DNA from: Dicaeum eximium
Lineage: Eukaryota > Chordata > Aves > Passeriformes > Dicaeidae
DNA: 64,000 nt
Reading direction: 5' to 3'
Assembly (NCBI GenBank): GCA_013396995.1
Contig: VWZP01007350.1
Location: 790,248 to 854,247 of the forward strand
Shown here: positions 46,201 through 58,600 of the stretch, in pieces
Position numbering within the stretch: the stretch's first letter is position 1
How the letters are laid out: every line of letters begins with the position of its first letter
The notes under the pieces: model-generated
Databases searched by the model: none
Seen by the model: only the letters and a program-made list of their open reading frames with translations
What the model was told of the DNA's origin: nothing
Made by a program: the position numbers and the translations under genes

Positions 46201-49200
46201 CAAGTTGTAGGAAAGGAAGCACTGCTGCTTGAGTGAGGAAATGCTGAAATAAGAGCATCCATGTTCCAAGAGCTTTGTAAGACAAATGAGTAAAACTACG
46301 CTGTATGTAGTATCTTGTGGCATCTTGTGGGTAATTTTGGACGTTAGGTGTCCAATTCCATTTCAAGGAATTCTTCCTCACCAGGAAACCTAAGGCACTG
46401 CAGGAAGGAGCACTGGAATTGCTGTACACAGGTCGTGCCTGAGCTCGGCCTCCAGGCCTCCATGGGTGCAGATGTCTCTTTCTTTGGAGGGCTCCTATTG
46501 CTTATTTACTTTCATTACTGACAGCTGCTCTCTTTTGCAAGTATGATATCCTGGTCTGATATTCTGGCCAAATTCTAACTATAATCCTTACCGCCTGCTT
46601 GACTCAAAATAGCCCATACATTAAAATCTGTCATTTCTCTTCTAACTGAATGTGATGTTTTTAAACAATTTCCATTTTTCACCCCAAATATGGTTCTTTC
46701 AGCTTTGGATGTTTCTCTATTTCTAGCTTGTTAAAGTACTTGGAAGGCATTATGCATTGCATGCATAAAGACAAGCTATTATAAATATTTAGCTAGCTAA
46801 AGCATTTGTGATTTTTTTAACTGCAGAGTTAGAAGTAAATGGGATACTTGTAATGACTCTTGCATTTTTTTACAGAAAGTTGTCTAAGTAAATCTTTCAC
46901 AAAAGCTTGGGACTTTTCGTGGTGTGCCAAAATATATCCTACCTCAATACCACTGGGATTCAGGAATTAGACAAAGTGTCAGAGAGGCTAAAACAAAGAC
47001 TCATGCCTGGAATATTCCTAAAACAATCCGATAAGCATCAGTGCTCTGTGACTGAGTGGTGCTGTTTGGAGAGGGTCACTCAGAAATTTAGTTTTCCTTT
47101 TTCTTCAGGAAAGGAAAAGTATTCCAGTGGAGCCCCTGTTTATGTTTTCCTTTGTCTCAAAGGCTCTGGGCAACCTCTGCAAGGCTCTTCAGCCTCTCTA
47201 GGCCTTGTTCTTAGGCTGTAAAATAGGAGCATTGGTACATCCTTTCCACATGGAAACATTTTTCTGGATAAGACTGTGAGTTTCTTAGTTCTGGCTTCTT
47301 CACAATAACTGGATAAATGTTTCTTAATTGCTTGATTAATATCCTGTTAGCACAGTACAACAAATAACTGAAAGTACATTTTGTCTCTGTTTCAAGAAAA
47401 CGGAGAATTTTATCTTTGAGCAGTATTCTCATCTTAGGAGTATTTTAGCAAAGAAGTTTGAAGAAATCATGGAAAAGCATGTTTGTGAAACTGCTAATCT
47501 TAGACAAATAGAAGTATTTAAAGAAGGCGAATGTTGAACTGTAAGACAACTATTTGCAAAAGGAGCCTAGTTTCACTCAAAGTAATGGAAACAGCTCACA
47601 TGAGCTATTTATCAAGTGGTTTGCAAGGCTAGGGTGTAAAAAAATTAATTCTTTAGTCTTTAGCTCAAAAACCTAGTGCAGAAATCACTTAGAATATTAG
47701 TAAATGCAAGAATCGGAAAGTGTTCAATAGCAATTCATAACCAAAATATTTTTTTCTAGTGTGTTTGTCTCCTGGACCAGTAGTTCTGTCTAGATGTGAC
47801 TTTTACCTTGCAGTCAGGCACTAAGAATGGAACTCTGAAAAGGAAAGTGTTCAAGATTGTTTTATTTTAAGATTATGGAGAAGTTCCATTATAAAAGTCT
47901 TTCCAGCTTTTCAGACCACGTTTAGATCATAAGAAACGTACACAGGATGGCACAAGCACTGCTCAGTCTCAAAGCCATCCTTATCTGCCCCTTTGTGCTA
48001 AAGGCATCACAAACCACTGCAGAAAGCATTACACATTTGCATCATGTGTTTTTATTTTATTTGGACTGGACTTAAGCTATGTCTAGCTGCTCTTTCAGGA
48101 TGCTGTGGCTTTCATATTTTTCACTGAAAGTGACCAGAAGAGATAATTTATATCTTGTAGAGCTGATGACTTTGCACTTTCCAAGTTAGATCTAGAGCCA
48201 AGTGCTGCAGTAGTCATTCTGCAGTTGGTTTCTAACAGACCTTTGAAAGCTCAGCGTGGGGATGGGTGAGGCACAGAGGCACTGCTGCAGAGCCTCTCAC
48301 ACAACAGCAAAGGGGGTCACTAGAAGTTCATGTAAACTCCAAATCTCACTTTTGCCCATACTTTTTCAAGAGAAGCTTCCAGTCTGTGATGGGAGTGACT
48401 GGTCTTCCTCTGTAGAAAGCAGACCAGAAGTATAACACGCACATAGTTTGCTGAAAAGATGTGAAAAAGTCTTTGCAACTTAATGCATCACATTTTGCTG
48501 TTCCTTCCAAAAACTGAAGATCCATAATCATATTATTCAACAGCCTGAGGATCTCTAAATCTGCTTTTCACTTATAAATTTCACTTCTTGATTATTCTTT
48601 TAAGCTCAAAAGACAAACTGAGTGGAGATGTATTTCAGAAAGAAACAAAGGTGGAAAGCACAAGGGAGTCAAGATACTGCTCAAACTCCAGAGGTGTACA
48701 GACACTGCCAGCTAGGTGTGGTGTTTATCTCTGTGTAGGTTTTACTTAGCCCTTTTGTGCTTGAGAGAAGATGAAAACAAGGGAGAAGCAGTTTCTAGCC
48801 ATACATGTGTATAGGAAATAGTTTCCTGCCTTTCTGCCTCTGCTGTTTGCACCATATTCATTCCACAGTAGTTCTGCCAGCTTAATTTGTCCTGTAGTTC
48901 TCTTTAGTAGTTTCTTGGGAATGTTATTTCTTTTCTAACCCGACAGATTTTAAAGTAGGAGTTAAAAAAACACTTTAATCAGGCAGAGAGTAAGCCACTG
49001 CCTTCCCTCCTCTTCAAGCTGCTCAGAGTCAGATCCCACGCGGGGTCCATGCCCTGCTGACCTGTGACCCTGTGAGTATACAGGCTCTTGTAGGAACATT
49101 GCTTTCCAAGAAGTGGGTATGTACTGCCCAGCATGGCAGCATGACTCAGGGAGTTCTTCAAATCTCCTTAAAAGATCCAGTCCTTCCAGGACTATCTGAA

Positions 49201-49700
49201 CCTCAGCAAGGTCACTTAGCACAGAGCCGTGGTAGGCAGCCAGCTGTGGACATGAGATCATAAGTTGCAACAGCACCTACAAAAGCAATTGAGATACACA
49301 TTAATATAATAAATGATACTGAGAAGGCTTAGGAGAACACCTTCACATATACTCAAACCAGTAGATGTATATTCATTCTCTGTTTGCTGCAAGACTTGAG
49401 GCATGCTTTGGCAGCCCCTTGGTGTTCCCATCTGAGCTGCATGAAGTGCTTTGAGAAGCTGATAGTGCCTCTTACTTTTGAAACAGATCTTTCAGAATGT
49501 CAGATGCAATTTCATGCATTTTAGGATAATGCAGGGTCTGGAAATGAAACTGTGATTGAAAAAGTCTTGAACTGTCTCCATGGAAGTCTGTATTAAGGCA
49601 GTCCTACTCTAAAAATAAGGGAAAGAAAAAAAATAATAGAGAAAGCTACGTAATGTTGTCATTTCCAAGTCGTCTCAGGTGAATATTCCTTTTCTGATAC
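43221..49700. other. Intergenic, no gene seen
   Basis: AT-rich, with the tandem duplication at 44008-44129 and a T run near 44770. Open frames such as 45419-45709 minus and 48962-49276 minus show no family resemblance. The segment 46700-46830 has dense homeodomain/POU-like words. Confidence 0.6.
44008..44129. repeat. 67-bp tandem duplication, two copies
   Basis: Copy 1 starts at 44008 and copy 2 at 44075, both beginning TACTGAGGTCTATTGTAGCA. Copy 2 is recognisable for about 55 bases, with only a few differences. Copy 1 also contains an internal inverted repeat (CCTATATAG twice in opposite sense near 44046-44070). Confidence 0.9.
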
Positions 49701-52700
49701 AGAATTATCTCAGCCAGAATTGAGAAATGAAAGTTGCCATCACAAAACCATCTCTTTTTGGTATATCTAGCAGAATACTCTTTGCTGCCCTCTCACCAAT
49801 GCATTACCTCACGTCCCCTGATTCCAGTGCCTGAACACTGCCTATAAAGCCTGGCTTCTAGTGGTATGTATAGATTGAGTGGCATGCTTGGGCCTTGGTG
49901 TAGAACTTCTGAAAGAACAGAGTTTATCCAAAGTCTTTCTGCTGGATTTAACAGTTGATTTTCATTGCTGCTTTGTTTTCTCCCACTGGCATAGGCATCT
50001 TAGGATTTTTAATTTTGTTGTTTTCAAGTCCATCCTCCCATCTGGAGTATTTACTTCTGTTTTTCCAATATTCTGAGAAATGCACTGCCTCATTTGTCTG
50101 CTACAGTTCACCCTTATTTCTATCTCTCCATTCCAAACACTGACTTTATCTACAATTGTTCTTTTCCTGACCTTTCTTGCCTTTACTCTGGGAAGATCTG
50201 GTAACTTGTTAATCTTCACTCCTAGTCTTGTCTGAGCAGTCAAGTACAGGAGGGGGTAAATATTTTTTCCCCTCTTCATAAAGCGTCTTGGTAGATATTG
50301 CATATTCCCAAAGACTGGGTAGAGAGGGTATCCTTTGGTCCTGTTCACTCCAGAAGTGTCACATTTTGGTTCTTCTTTTGGCAGATATTTCCCTGTGCAA
50401 GGATACACTTTTGTAGAAGATGGCATGCCTATTTGGCCACTTGGCTAACCTAACTAAGTTTCTTCTCATTTGGGTTTATTCAGTTGAAGCTACCAGAAGC
50501 ATCCTTATGTCAGTCACCTCTGACTACCCCAATATAGGCAGGTTAAAAGACATCAGAGTTCACTCATTTGCAAGTTAAGATGATGGTACACTCTGTCTCA
50601 GGTCTCTTTCTTACACATTCTTGAGTAGCTCATTTCCTAAATAATCTCTTGCTGACAGGACAGAAAGAGCTAATCTGTTTTCTCGGTTCAAAGCCCAAGA
50701 TGCAGTTTTTTTTCCTAACCCTCATGTTGCAGACCATTTCCTTGTTTCCTTTCTTGGCAGGCTCCTTCCTTGTGGTGTAGCTCCTACAGCTTCTGCTGGC
50801 CAGCACCTCTGAAATCTCCCTGGCTCAAAGGCAATGTCTGCTTGGCTACTGCCTCTGTCTGCCACGGTGGAATGTGAGTGCAGACCCCTCTTTAACTCCC
50901 AGGATCCTGCTTCCCATGAACACAGACACCAAATCCTACCATCTCCTGGTTAGCAAGGCAGCCCCTGAGCTCTCTGCAGAGGCAGAAAACTGCTGTTTTC
51001 AGTGCTCAGCTGGACTTCTGTACCTGTTCTCTGACCAACACAGAAGTGTGCTGATACTTACTGGTCACCTACCCATTATAGCTCCTCACATCCTTTATGA
51101 TGGTACTTTAATGACTTCCATCTATCAAAATATAGTTGAGAATTCCTTCTCTTCCATATGTGCTCAGGCTTGACAGGAGGGGGAATATCACGCGCAGGCA
51201 ATGAGCCTGCCTTGCTTAGTGAGCTGAATAATTAGTAATTTACAAATTCAGTAAACAGTAAATGTGCTCTTGACCTTCCACTCGCACCAGCTGCCCGATG
51301 AGGCACCCAGCTGACACGTCCAGCTGCCTAATGCCTTTTCCCCGTGCAAAGCCCCCTCCCAAGCTCCTGCTTGCTCTGTGCTGGTGTTTCAGAAGGCAGC
51401 ATGGTACTGCCTACGCTGCATTGTGCTTTCTGATTCATACTAATCCCCTCATCTTCCTATGGAACATTAAACATAATCACGATATTGAAAATTAAGGCGT
51501 TGCAGATTTAAAAGTGGGATCTGCTTAACTAAAAATAGCATTAAAGCAAACCCTGTCCTTCTGTACTGAAGGACTGGCTGGTATTTACAGTGCTGTAGAG
51601 TCATCAGACTCGAGCATAGGAATAGGAAAGAATGCCAACCAAGAGGGACCAGGAATTATAGGCTTGTTCTGGTTTATTCCAAGATCTGCTCCTCCTTAAC
51701 TGTGTGACCTTGAGCTTGTCGTGTGGTGTGCCCAAGCCACCATTTATTCTTCTGTAATGCAGCTATAAGGCTGGTTTTGCAACTCCTGTATGTGAATGAA
51801 AGAATTTGTATTTCAGAGTGCTTCAGGATCCTTAGAGCTGTCCCAGCGATCTGCGGGCAGCCATGGATGTATTCACTTTTCATTTCTCTGAATTCTAAAA
51901 GAAAAAGGTGTTTATAATAGAGAAGTTGAAGTCATTCCTTGGGAAGAAGATATCTACAGTGCACCTTCCAATTTCCAGCCCCAACTACCATGATTTCAAG
52001 ATTCACTTTGGACAGGACTATGCAGTGTGAAGCTGGCCTTTAAATACCACATACCTAAGCAGCTACAATGGAAGGTATACACTATTTCTTATCTTATTCT
52101 CATTTAGCCCTCTGTGCTTCAAAACTTTGCTGCTTCCTTTGATACTTCCATGTGATTCTATCAAAGTAGTACTGACATTCAAAACAAGACCTTAATTATG
52201 ATAAGAACATTTTATTTCTCAATAGAGAAGTTGTATAAATGATGCATCTCCTGAAGATTTTTCCCATTTCTAAAGGATTCACTGTTTTCACTAATGTGTA
52301 ATTTCAGAGAGGCTGTTACAAATTTAATGTTCAAATGACCTGGTCAAGGGCTAAAAGTATTCTAATACTAAATTAAATCAATCTCTCTCCTTAGTCCCTT
52401 AATTCTAAAAGCTCTAAGGAAAGCACCAAGTGTCACAAGTCTTGCCAATCTGCTTATGCATCTCACATTATCAGTTTTCCTTCCCTTCACTCTCCCTATT
52501 CTCTGCAGTTGACTCAGGCTTTTTTTCTAGGTCTTAAAAACCTATTTAAAACTCTACAGCTTGCCTCCCACACTATCCTCTCTATAGTAACAAGCAGCTA
52601 CAGTCTGTGTTTGATGTCTTGTGGTTTGCTTAGGGCCAGGGTCGGCAAGTTTGTCTGGGTGTGGTATCTGTGTTCAATATGGCAGGGCAATCTAAATACC

Positions 52701-55535
52701 CAACCTTTTTTATCAAATCCAGTGGGAAAGTATTGAGCAAGATAATTACTGCAGGTTTCATTAGCATTGGTGAGCCAATTAAAGCCCTATTCCATTAGAT
52801 CCCATTCCTCTTTTCATTCTGTAGAGTAACTAAAAGAGCTCATGTAGAATTTGTCTTCCCCTTGTATCAGAAGTAAGCAGTCTTTGATAGACATCCCTGC
52901 TGCTAGGGCTTTCAGAACATGTGATACTTGCCCTTGGCTGAGCTTAGGTAAGTCTCATGCTTGATTGTGTTATCTTAAACCATGAAGGTACCTCTTGCAC
53001 ACTCACCTCTCAGCTTCCAACCGAGACTTGCACCAGGGGAAAGCTGAAATGTTAGGATATTTCTGCCTTTGGAAATGCGGCGAACAGAATGCAACTTCAG
53101 GCAGCCAAAACAGTGTGAAAGATAAGAGTTGTGGTAACTGTGTTGTCATGGACAACCCTGCGTGGTGAGGGAATAAAACTGCTATACTTAACTTTTACCT
53201 TATGTAGAGCCAAAAGGAGTTAAGGTCCAGGCAATGCTTTTTGTTGTGACTTGCTGGCTATTATTTTTGGAATGGCTGCCTGAACCTCAAGAAGACAGTA
53301 TTGTAAACAAGGCTGTGCTTTTCCCTTCTCATTCTCCTTGTCCACATTTAGACATGGAGTTAACCACGGTAATATTATGGGTTTGGCTTCTTTGTGTCTA
53401 TGAAGTTGTCATTTGCAATGAGGTGCTATTGTATTTTTGCTGTCATAAAATGAAAATTTTTGAGAGGTCACATTTCATTTTGGGTTTTCTACTGAGGCTT
53501 ATTCTGGCTTAGGTATTTCTCCGACATCTATTACTGCTGTCATGGCTATAAAATAGAGACAGGGATAAGCAGGCTACAGGAGATATTTTTTGAACTCAAT
53601 GGAATTAATATTTTTTCTCCTATCAGGCTGGATCTGCTCTCTTGGTAACACACCCGTAGTAATAAATCTGGTTCTATATATAGCTGCAGACAGCAGCAGC
53701 TAACTAAATTGCATATAGACAGCACAGGCACTGAATCCAGGATCCACTGTGTGAAAGCTACAGGTCTGGACCACTGCTGTTCAAGAGGAGCAGCTGATGC
53801 TATTTTATTGACTTGCAGTCCATCCTGTGTGCAGGGCAGACTGTGGCAGCCACAGGAGAGGCTGTCACACGTTCTGGCTGAGCAGATGTATACATAAGCA
53901 GGCATTTACATAACAGAAGGTGGTAGAACTTACATAAACTTGGTGTTTTATCTCTAATACACTCAAATGTGCTCTTGGGTGTTGCTAGCCGAAATTCAGA
54001 TTTTCTACTTCTAATTAAAAGAGCATCTGTTTTAAATATCTTAGAAAAATTATTCCAGGCTAAGAGACATACCCAAAAAATAGCTGCTCCTCTAATTAGG
54101 ATGCCGAATGCTTATCTGTTTTTCTTCTTCCTTGTAATAAATGATTTCATTGAGTTTGGTGTTCACTTCCATTGCAAGCTATCCAATAAATCAGAAAGGA
54201 GATGTCAACATGTACCACATTTAAAAAAATTGTTTATGTATTAAAAATAAAACAATGCACAGTTTCATGGCATATAATGTCATTTACATAAATGGCATGA
54301 TGAGCATAATGTGGGATATGGCATTCAATACTGTGCTGTGACTTGCCATTTTGAAGTGTTCAAGATCTAGCAGATATATTCAATAAAGAAAAGCATTTCT
54401 TTTAAGGAGAAATGTTGAAACTAACCCACTGCAGTAGGATTTTATTTTATTTCAATGACCTTCAAGGTCAACATGATTCCACAGCCATGTAAAGGAAGTA
54501 ATTGAAGAAATTTTTAAAAATTCCAGCACTCAGTCTTTCCAAGTAGATGGTTTCCATGCAAGCAACAATGAACATTGCTCGTTAAAGCTAAAACTGGAGA
54601 TAACTATTAGAGATATGAAAACTTATATAAAAATCACATCAGAACTTAGGAAGGTTTTGGGAGAGTTGTTTGGAGCAGACTGTTGATCCAGCCTATAAAA
54701 GGAGCAGTCAGGAAAGATAAAAGCCATTGCTGAAAAGCTAAATATATTGGCTGCATCATTATTCAAGGCAAAGGTGATCAAAGAAATTCTTCTAGCTGTA
54801 CCTTTTTTTTTTTTTTAATTAGGCATTAATTGGAGAAATATTGAAGATACCATAAAAGAGATGTTATTTACAGAAATATTTTACTCTCTTAGTAAAGAGT
54901 GCCAGGATTTAAGATTATTTACCTTTATGTTCAAAACATATTTTAAATAGAAATGGTTCATGTAGCAACGTGCTATGTTAACTGTTCCTCAAAATGTTAG
55001 CAGAGGCAGAGCCTGGGATGTCTCCCCTTGGGTCCAGGCTGCAGGCTGATTTTAAGTCTGATCTGCATGCTAGGCAAATTAGTAGAACTGTAATAAAGAA
55101 TACAATTAGTAGACACAGGAAGCTGTAATATAATGGAGAAGAGGTGAGAGAACCCTTGTAAAAGGGATGGCACAACCTCACCTCTCTGTGTTTACTAACA
55201 CTGTTGAAGGCTTTGTGAGGATGAATGCAAAATGATTAGGGGTTTAGGAAAGCAGCAAAGGAGATCCTTCATGAGCTCTGTAAGGGCAGCTAAGTAACTC
55301 TGGCATGAGAGGAATAGTTCAGTTCTGAATTAAAAACGAAATAACGAAACAAAGGAGACAACTAAGTGCTTAGTTTTCCATCAGGAGGAGCTTGCCGGTA
55401 GCCTATTCCTATCTTATCTGTAAAAGAGTGAAAAGGTGACTTGACCAAAGTTCCTTCAAGGTGATCAGCTCAAAAGCCAACTACAGGAAGTTGTAAGATG
55501 GCAAATGCAAAGCAATTTACAAAAAGAAAAGAGAT
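49701..55535. other. Intergenic, no gene seen
   Basis: Includes the minus-strand frame 49962-50426 (154 codons, Lys/Arg-rich), which resembles nothing I know. The stretch 50750-51400 is GC-richer. A T run lies at about 54805-54818. Confidence 0.6.
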
Positions 55536-55578
55536 ATGTGTGTGTGTAGCTGAGGTGACTGACAGGTAACCATTGAAC

Positions 55579-55607
55579 CCTGTGTGTGTATTCCATACAC
55601 ACACAGG
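55579..55607. repeat. Perfect TG/CA inverted repeat
   Basis: Thirteen bases CCTGTGTGTGTAT (55579-55591) and their exact reverse complement (55595-55607) flank a 3-base spacer TCC. A short TG run (55537-55547) lies just upstream. Confidence 0.95.
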
Positions 55608-58600
55608 TGTTGGTGTCACCTCACTGCCGTCCCTGCAGCCCCAGGAAACTCCACAAGTGCCCCTCCTGCATCATGGATCCCCAAGGCTTCTTGCTCTTGT
55701 TTCACTGAGGCAGCAGGTAACTGAGAACAGTTTCTAGGCCCTGCAGAAACACCTAATGGAAGAAAGCAAGGCAGGTAAGTATGAATTTTATATCCTGTAA
55801 TGGTGAGCCCAGCCCTTTGCAAAGTGAACCCAACAATATATGTGCTGCTCTGTGTAGTTAATAATGTTTGTGAAAATCCAGCATGGGCAGCAAAAGAAAA
55901 GAGCAGTTATCATGATTAAATACCCTGTGTGAGAAATATAGCCATCAATGTACAAAAATAATTGTCTGCATACTTTATGTCAGCAGCCTTGTCAATTTGA
56001 TAATGGCTTCAATTCTTTATCTGATTACAACTTTAAAAAAACCAAAAAAATCTTTGTACAAGGTGCATTGTCATTAGGGACTGCAGCGGCAATGCTGTGA
56101 CTGTCTTTTTAATGATAGATTCTTTCCAAGGCAGCTGAAGTTTGGCCATAGCATTTGTTCTGGCTTGGCTCATTGAAAACATATCTTACTAAAAGAGACT
56201 GAAAAATAATAACAGGAAATGTATCTTGCTGGTTGTTCTGCAGTTTTGTTTAGTTTTCCCTATCTTTTGTTAATGGTACCTTTGGCATCTCCAGTTGGCA
56301 TCATTATAAATGATTCTCCACAGCTGCAAATGGCCTGGGCTGAAGAACTGCACATTTTATCACTTCATTGTAATAATAAACTTACTGTCATCTTCAGAGA
56401 ACTAGAAGAAGCTGAATTTCCAGGAAAAAAAAAAGGTAAAGTATTTCACTCAGGATAATAAATGAAAAGTGTACAGAAACTTTAGCACAGACCTGGAAGA
56501 ACTGGAGAAAATAACTAGCATGGAGACAGGAGGAATTTGACCTCATCACTGCCTTTCTCTGACAGGGCTAAGTAAGTGAGAAATAATTCATGGCCAAGAG
56601 TTTGTCAGAGCCAGGAAAATAATTGACATTATAGTCATTTTTTTCTTCACAAGTTCCCATACATGTAGATAGCTCCTTGCATCTTCCTGGGCACAGATCC
56701 CTGTCTGAAACAGGAGTGTGTTTACATCTACAGCCATCAGATGGGAGTTTGGATGAGATCTCAAATGGCAGTTTCCCTGTGAGCTCATGTAAATCTTTAT
56801 TGCAATTTTTTTAGAAGCTTTGCATTTCAGGAACCCCTTGTGGGGAGTGATTTTTAAGAATATTTTAACAGTTTTTTACTGCAGGATCTACTACAAATTT
56901 TAAAAATACATGCTATTTTGTGTATAGCTGCATTTGGTTACATGAACTTTAATATTTTGGGTATTTTTCCAGAGTGAGTGACCATGAAAAGGGGGAAAAT
57001 TGCACTTTTGGAAAGCAACTGATGCTGACAGGTAGGAAGTTTTGGAATTCATTATCTTCATGTGAATAAACTCAAAATCCCATTTTTCATGCTCATAGAA
57101 AGCAAAAACAATGAGCTGAAATTTAAGCATCTTTACTTAAAACATATGAGAAATGGCAAATAAGCTGCATTTTTTATATACACGTAGGAAAGAGTAATCT
57201 GCTTCCCTTCCATACATGATACCTAATCAAAACAGATTTAAATCAAATTAACAGAAAACATGTTTTAAAACATCGTCTAAATCCAACTATTAACTTATAT
57301 TATTATATAGCATTTCAGTAATTAATCTTGATTTAGCTAAAATAGGTTTCTCACTGACCTTTACTAAATTGATTCACTATCCCAAAAATGAGCATATGCA
57401 GTGATTTACACTCAAATAACCATGTTCTGCACATCTTTCATTTGATTGGTATAAATCCTTGCTGAGATTAGTTATTAGGTGGGAGGGAAATGACAATTCA
57501 AGCAGCAGAATGTGTGCATTTCAGATGTGACCCCATGGAGCAAGCTGGCTGGGGACCTCAGCAGAGACTCAGGCACTTGAATAAGGGCTGAGCACTTGCT
57601 AGCAGCTGTTGATGTGGCAATGGAAAATACTGAGGGTTCCAGAGATTACAGAGGTATAATTTGGCCTGCAGTGAAAGTAAGCAGAAACGCTCTCTGAAAA
57701 GAACTCCTGTTGTATTCAATGAGGTTTTGCCATTAGCTGTAATGAGAAAAGCTAATGGGTATTTTTCTCTGTGTACGTTTTTACTCAATAAGTATTTTAA
57801 TGAGAGATTTTTATGCATAGTGGTGTATGAGTTTTTTTTTTTAATCAAGACAGAATCATATCTGGTAAGCAACACTTCCCAATACGAGCTGTAGTTATAT
57901 CTTTAAAATGCATCAGAACATAAGGAATAAATGTTCCATAATTTAAAGTATATTTACAAATCTATTAGAATTTTGGAATGCTGCTAGGATTTTGAAATGC
58001 TGTTTTTCATTTTGAGTTCATTTCACATTCAAAGATGCCATCGTTTCAGGGAGCATTAACAAGCCCTTTAATTCATTTCATGCCATGTAATGCATAGTAT
58101 AATTAGCAGAAAAACATTGTTCCCAGAAGGTGTGATCCTGCATTCTTTTGAAATCGAGAGAGGACATTTTGTTGTGGCATTAGATCCTACTACTGGAGGA
58201 TCCAGAACAATGGTAGTTAAGGTTTTTAAACTTTTCATAATAATTATGAAGCTCTCTGCTAGGACTATTTTCTATATGAGCACTAACTCCATAAACTTCA
58301 TGGAGCAAGACTAATTCTGATGGGGTTTGGGGGGAAGGAGGGAGGAAGGAGGAGAGGGGTATTCTACCATGAAATATAATTTCTGTGGGGTTTTTTTCAT
58401 GACTGTCTTTGCAGCCAAAATGACTTAGGGTGAAAAGTCAGATTCCTCCCATCCCTTGTTAATTAGCCACACTGAGAAATAAAATCTTCAATAGGTTTGG
58501 AGAACTCAGTTTGCTGTGGCTCAAACAGACCACTACTTAAAATCCCCTCTTGCAGAAATATGTAGCAGACCTGTAACAGCATAGCCTATGCTAACAAAAT

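Noticed and set aside
49962..50426. 154-codon minus-strand open frame, Lys/Arg-rich
   Set aside because: No family resemblance and no supporting signals. The length is within chance expectation. A decayed transposon origin cannot be excluded without a repeat search.
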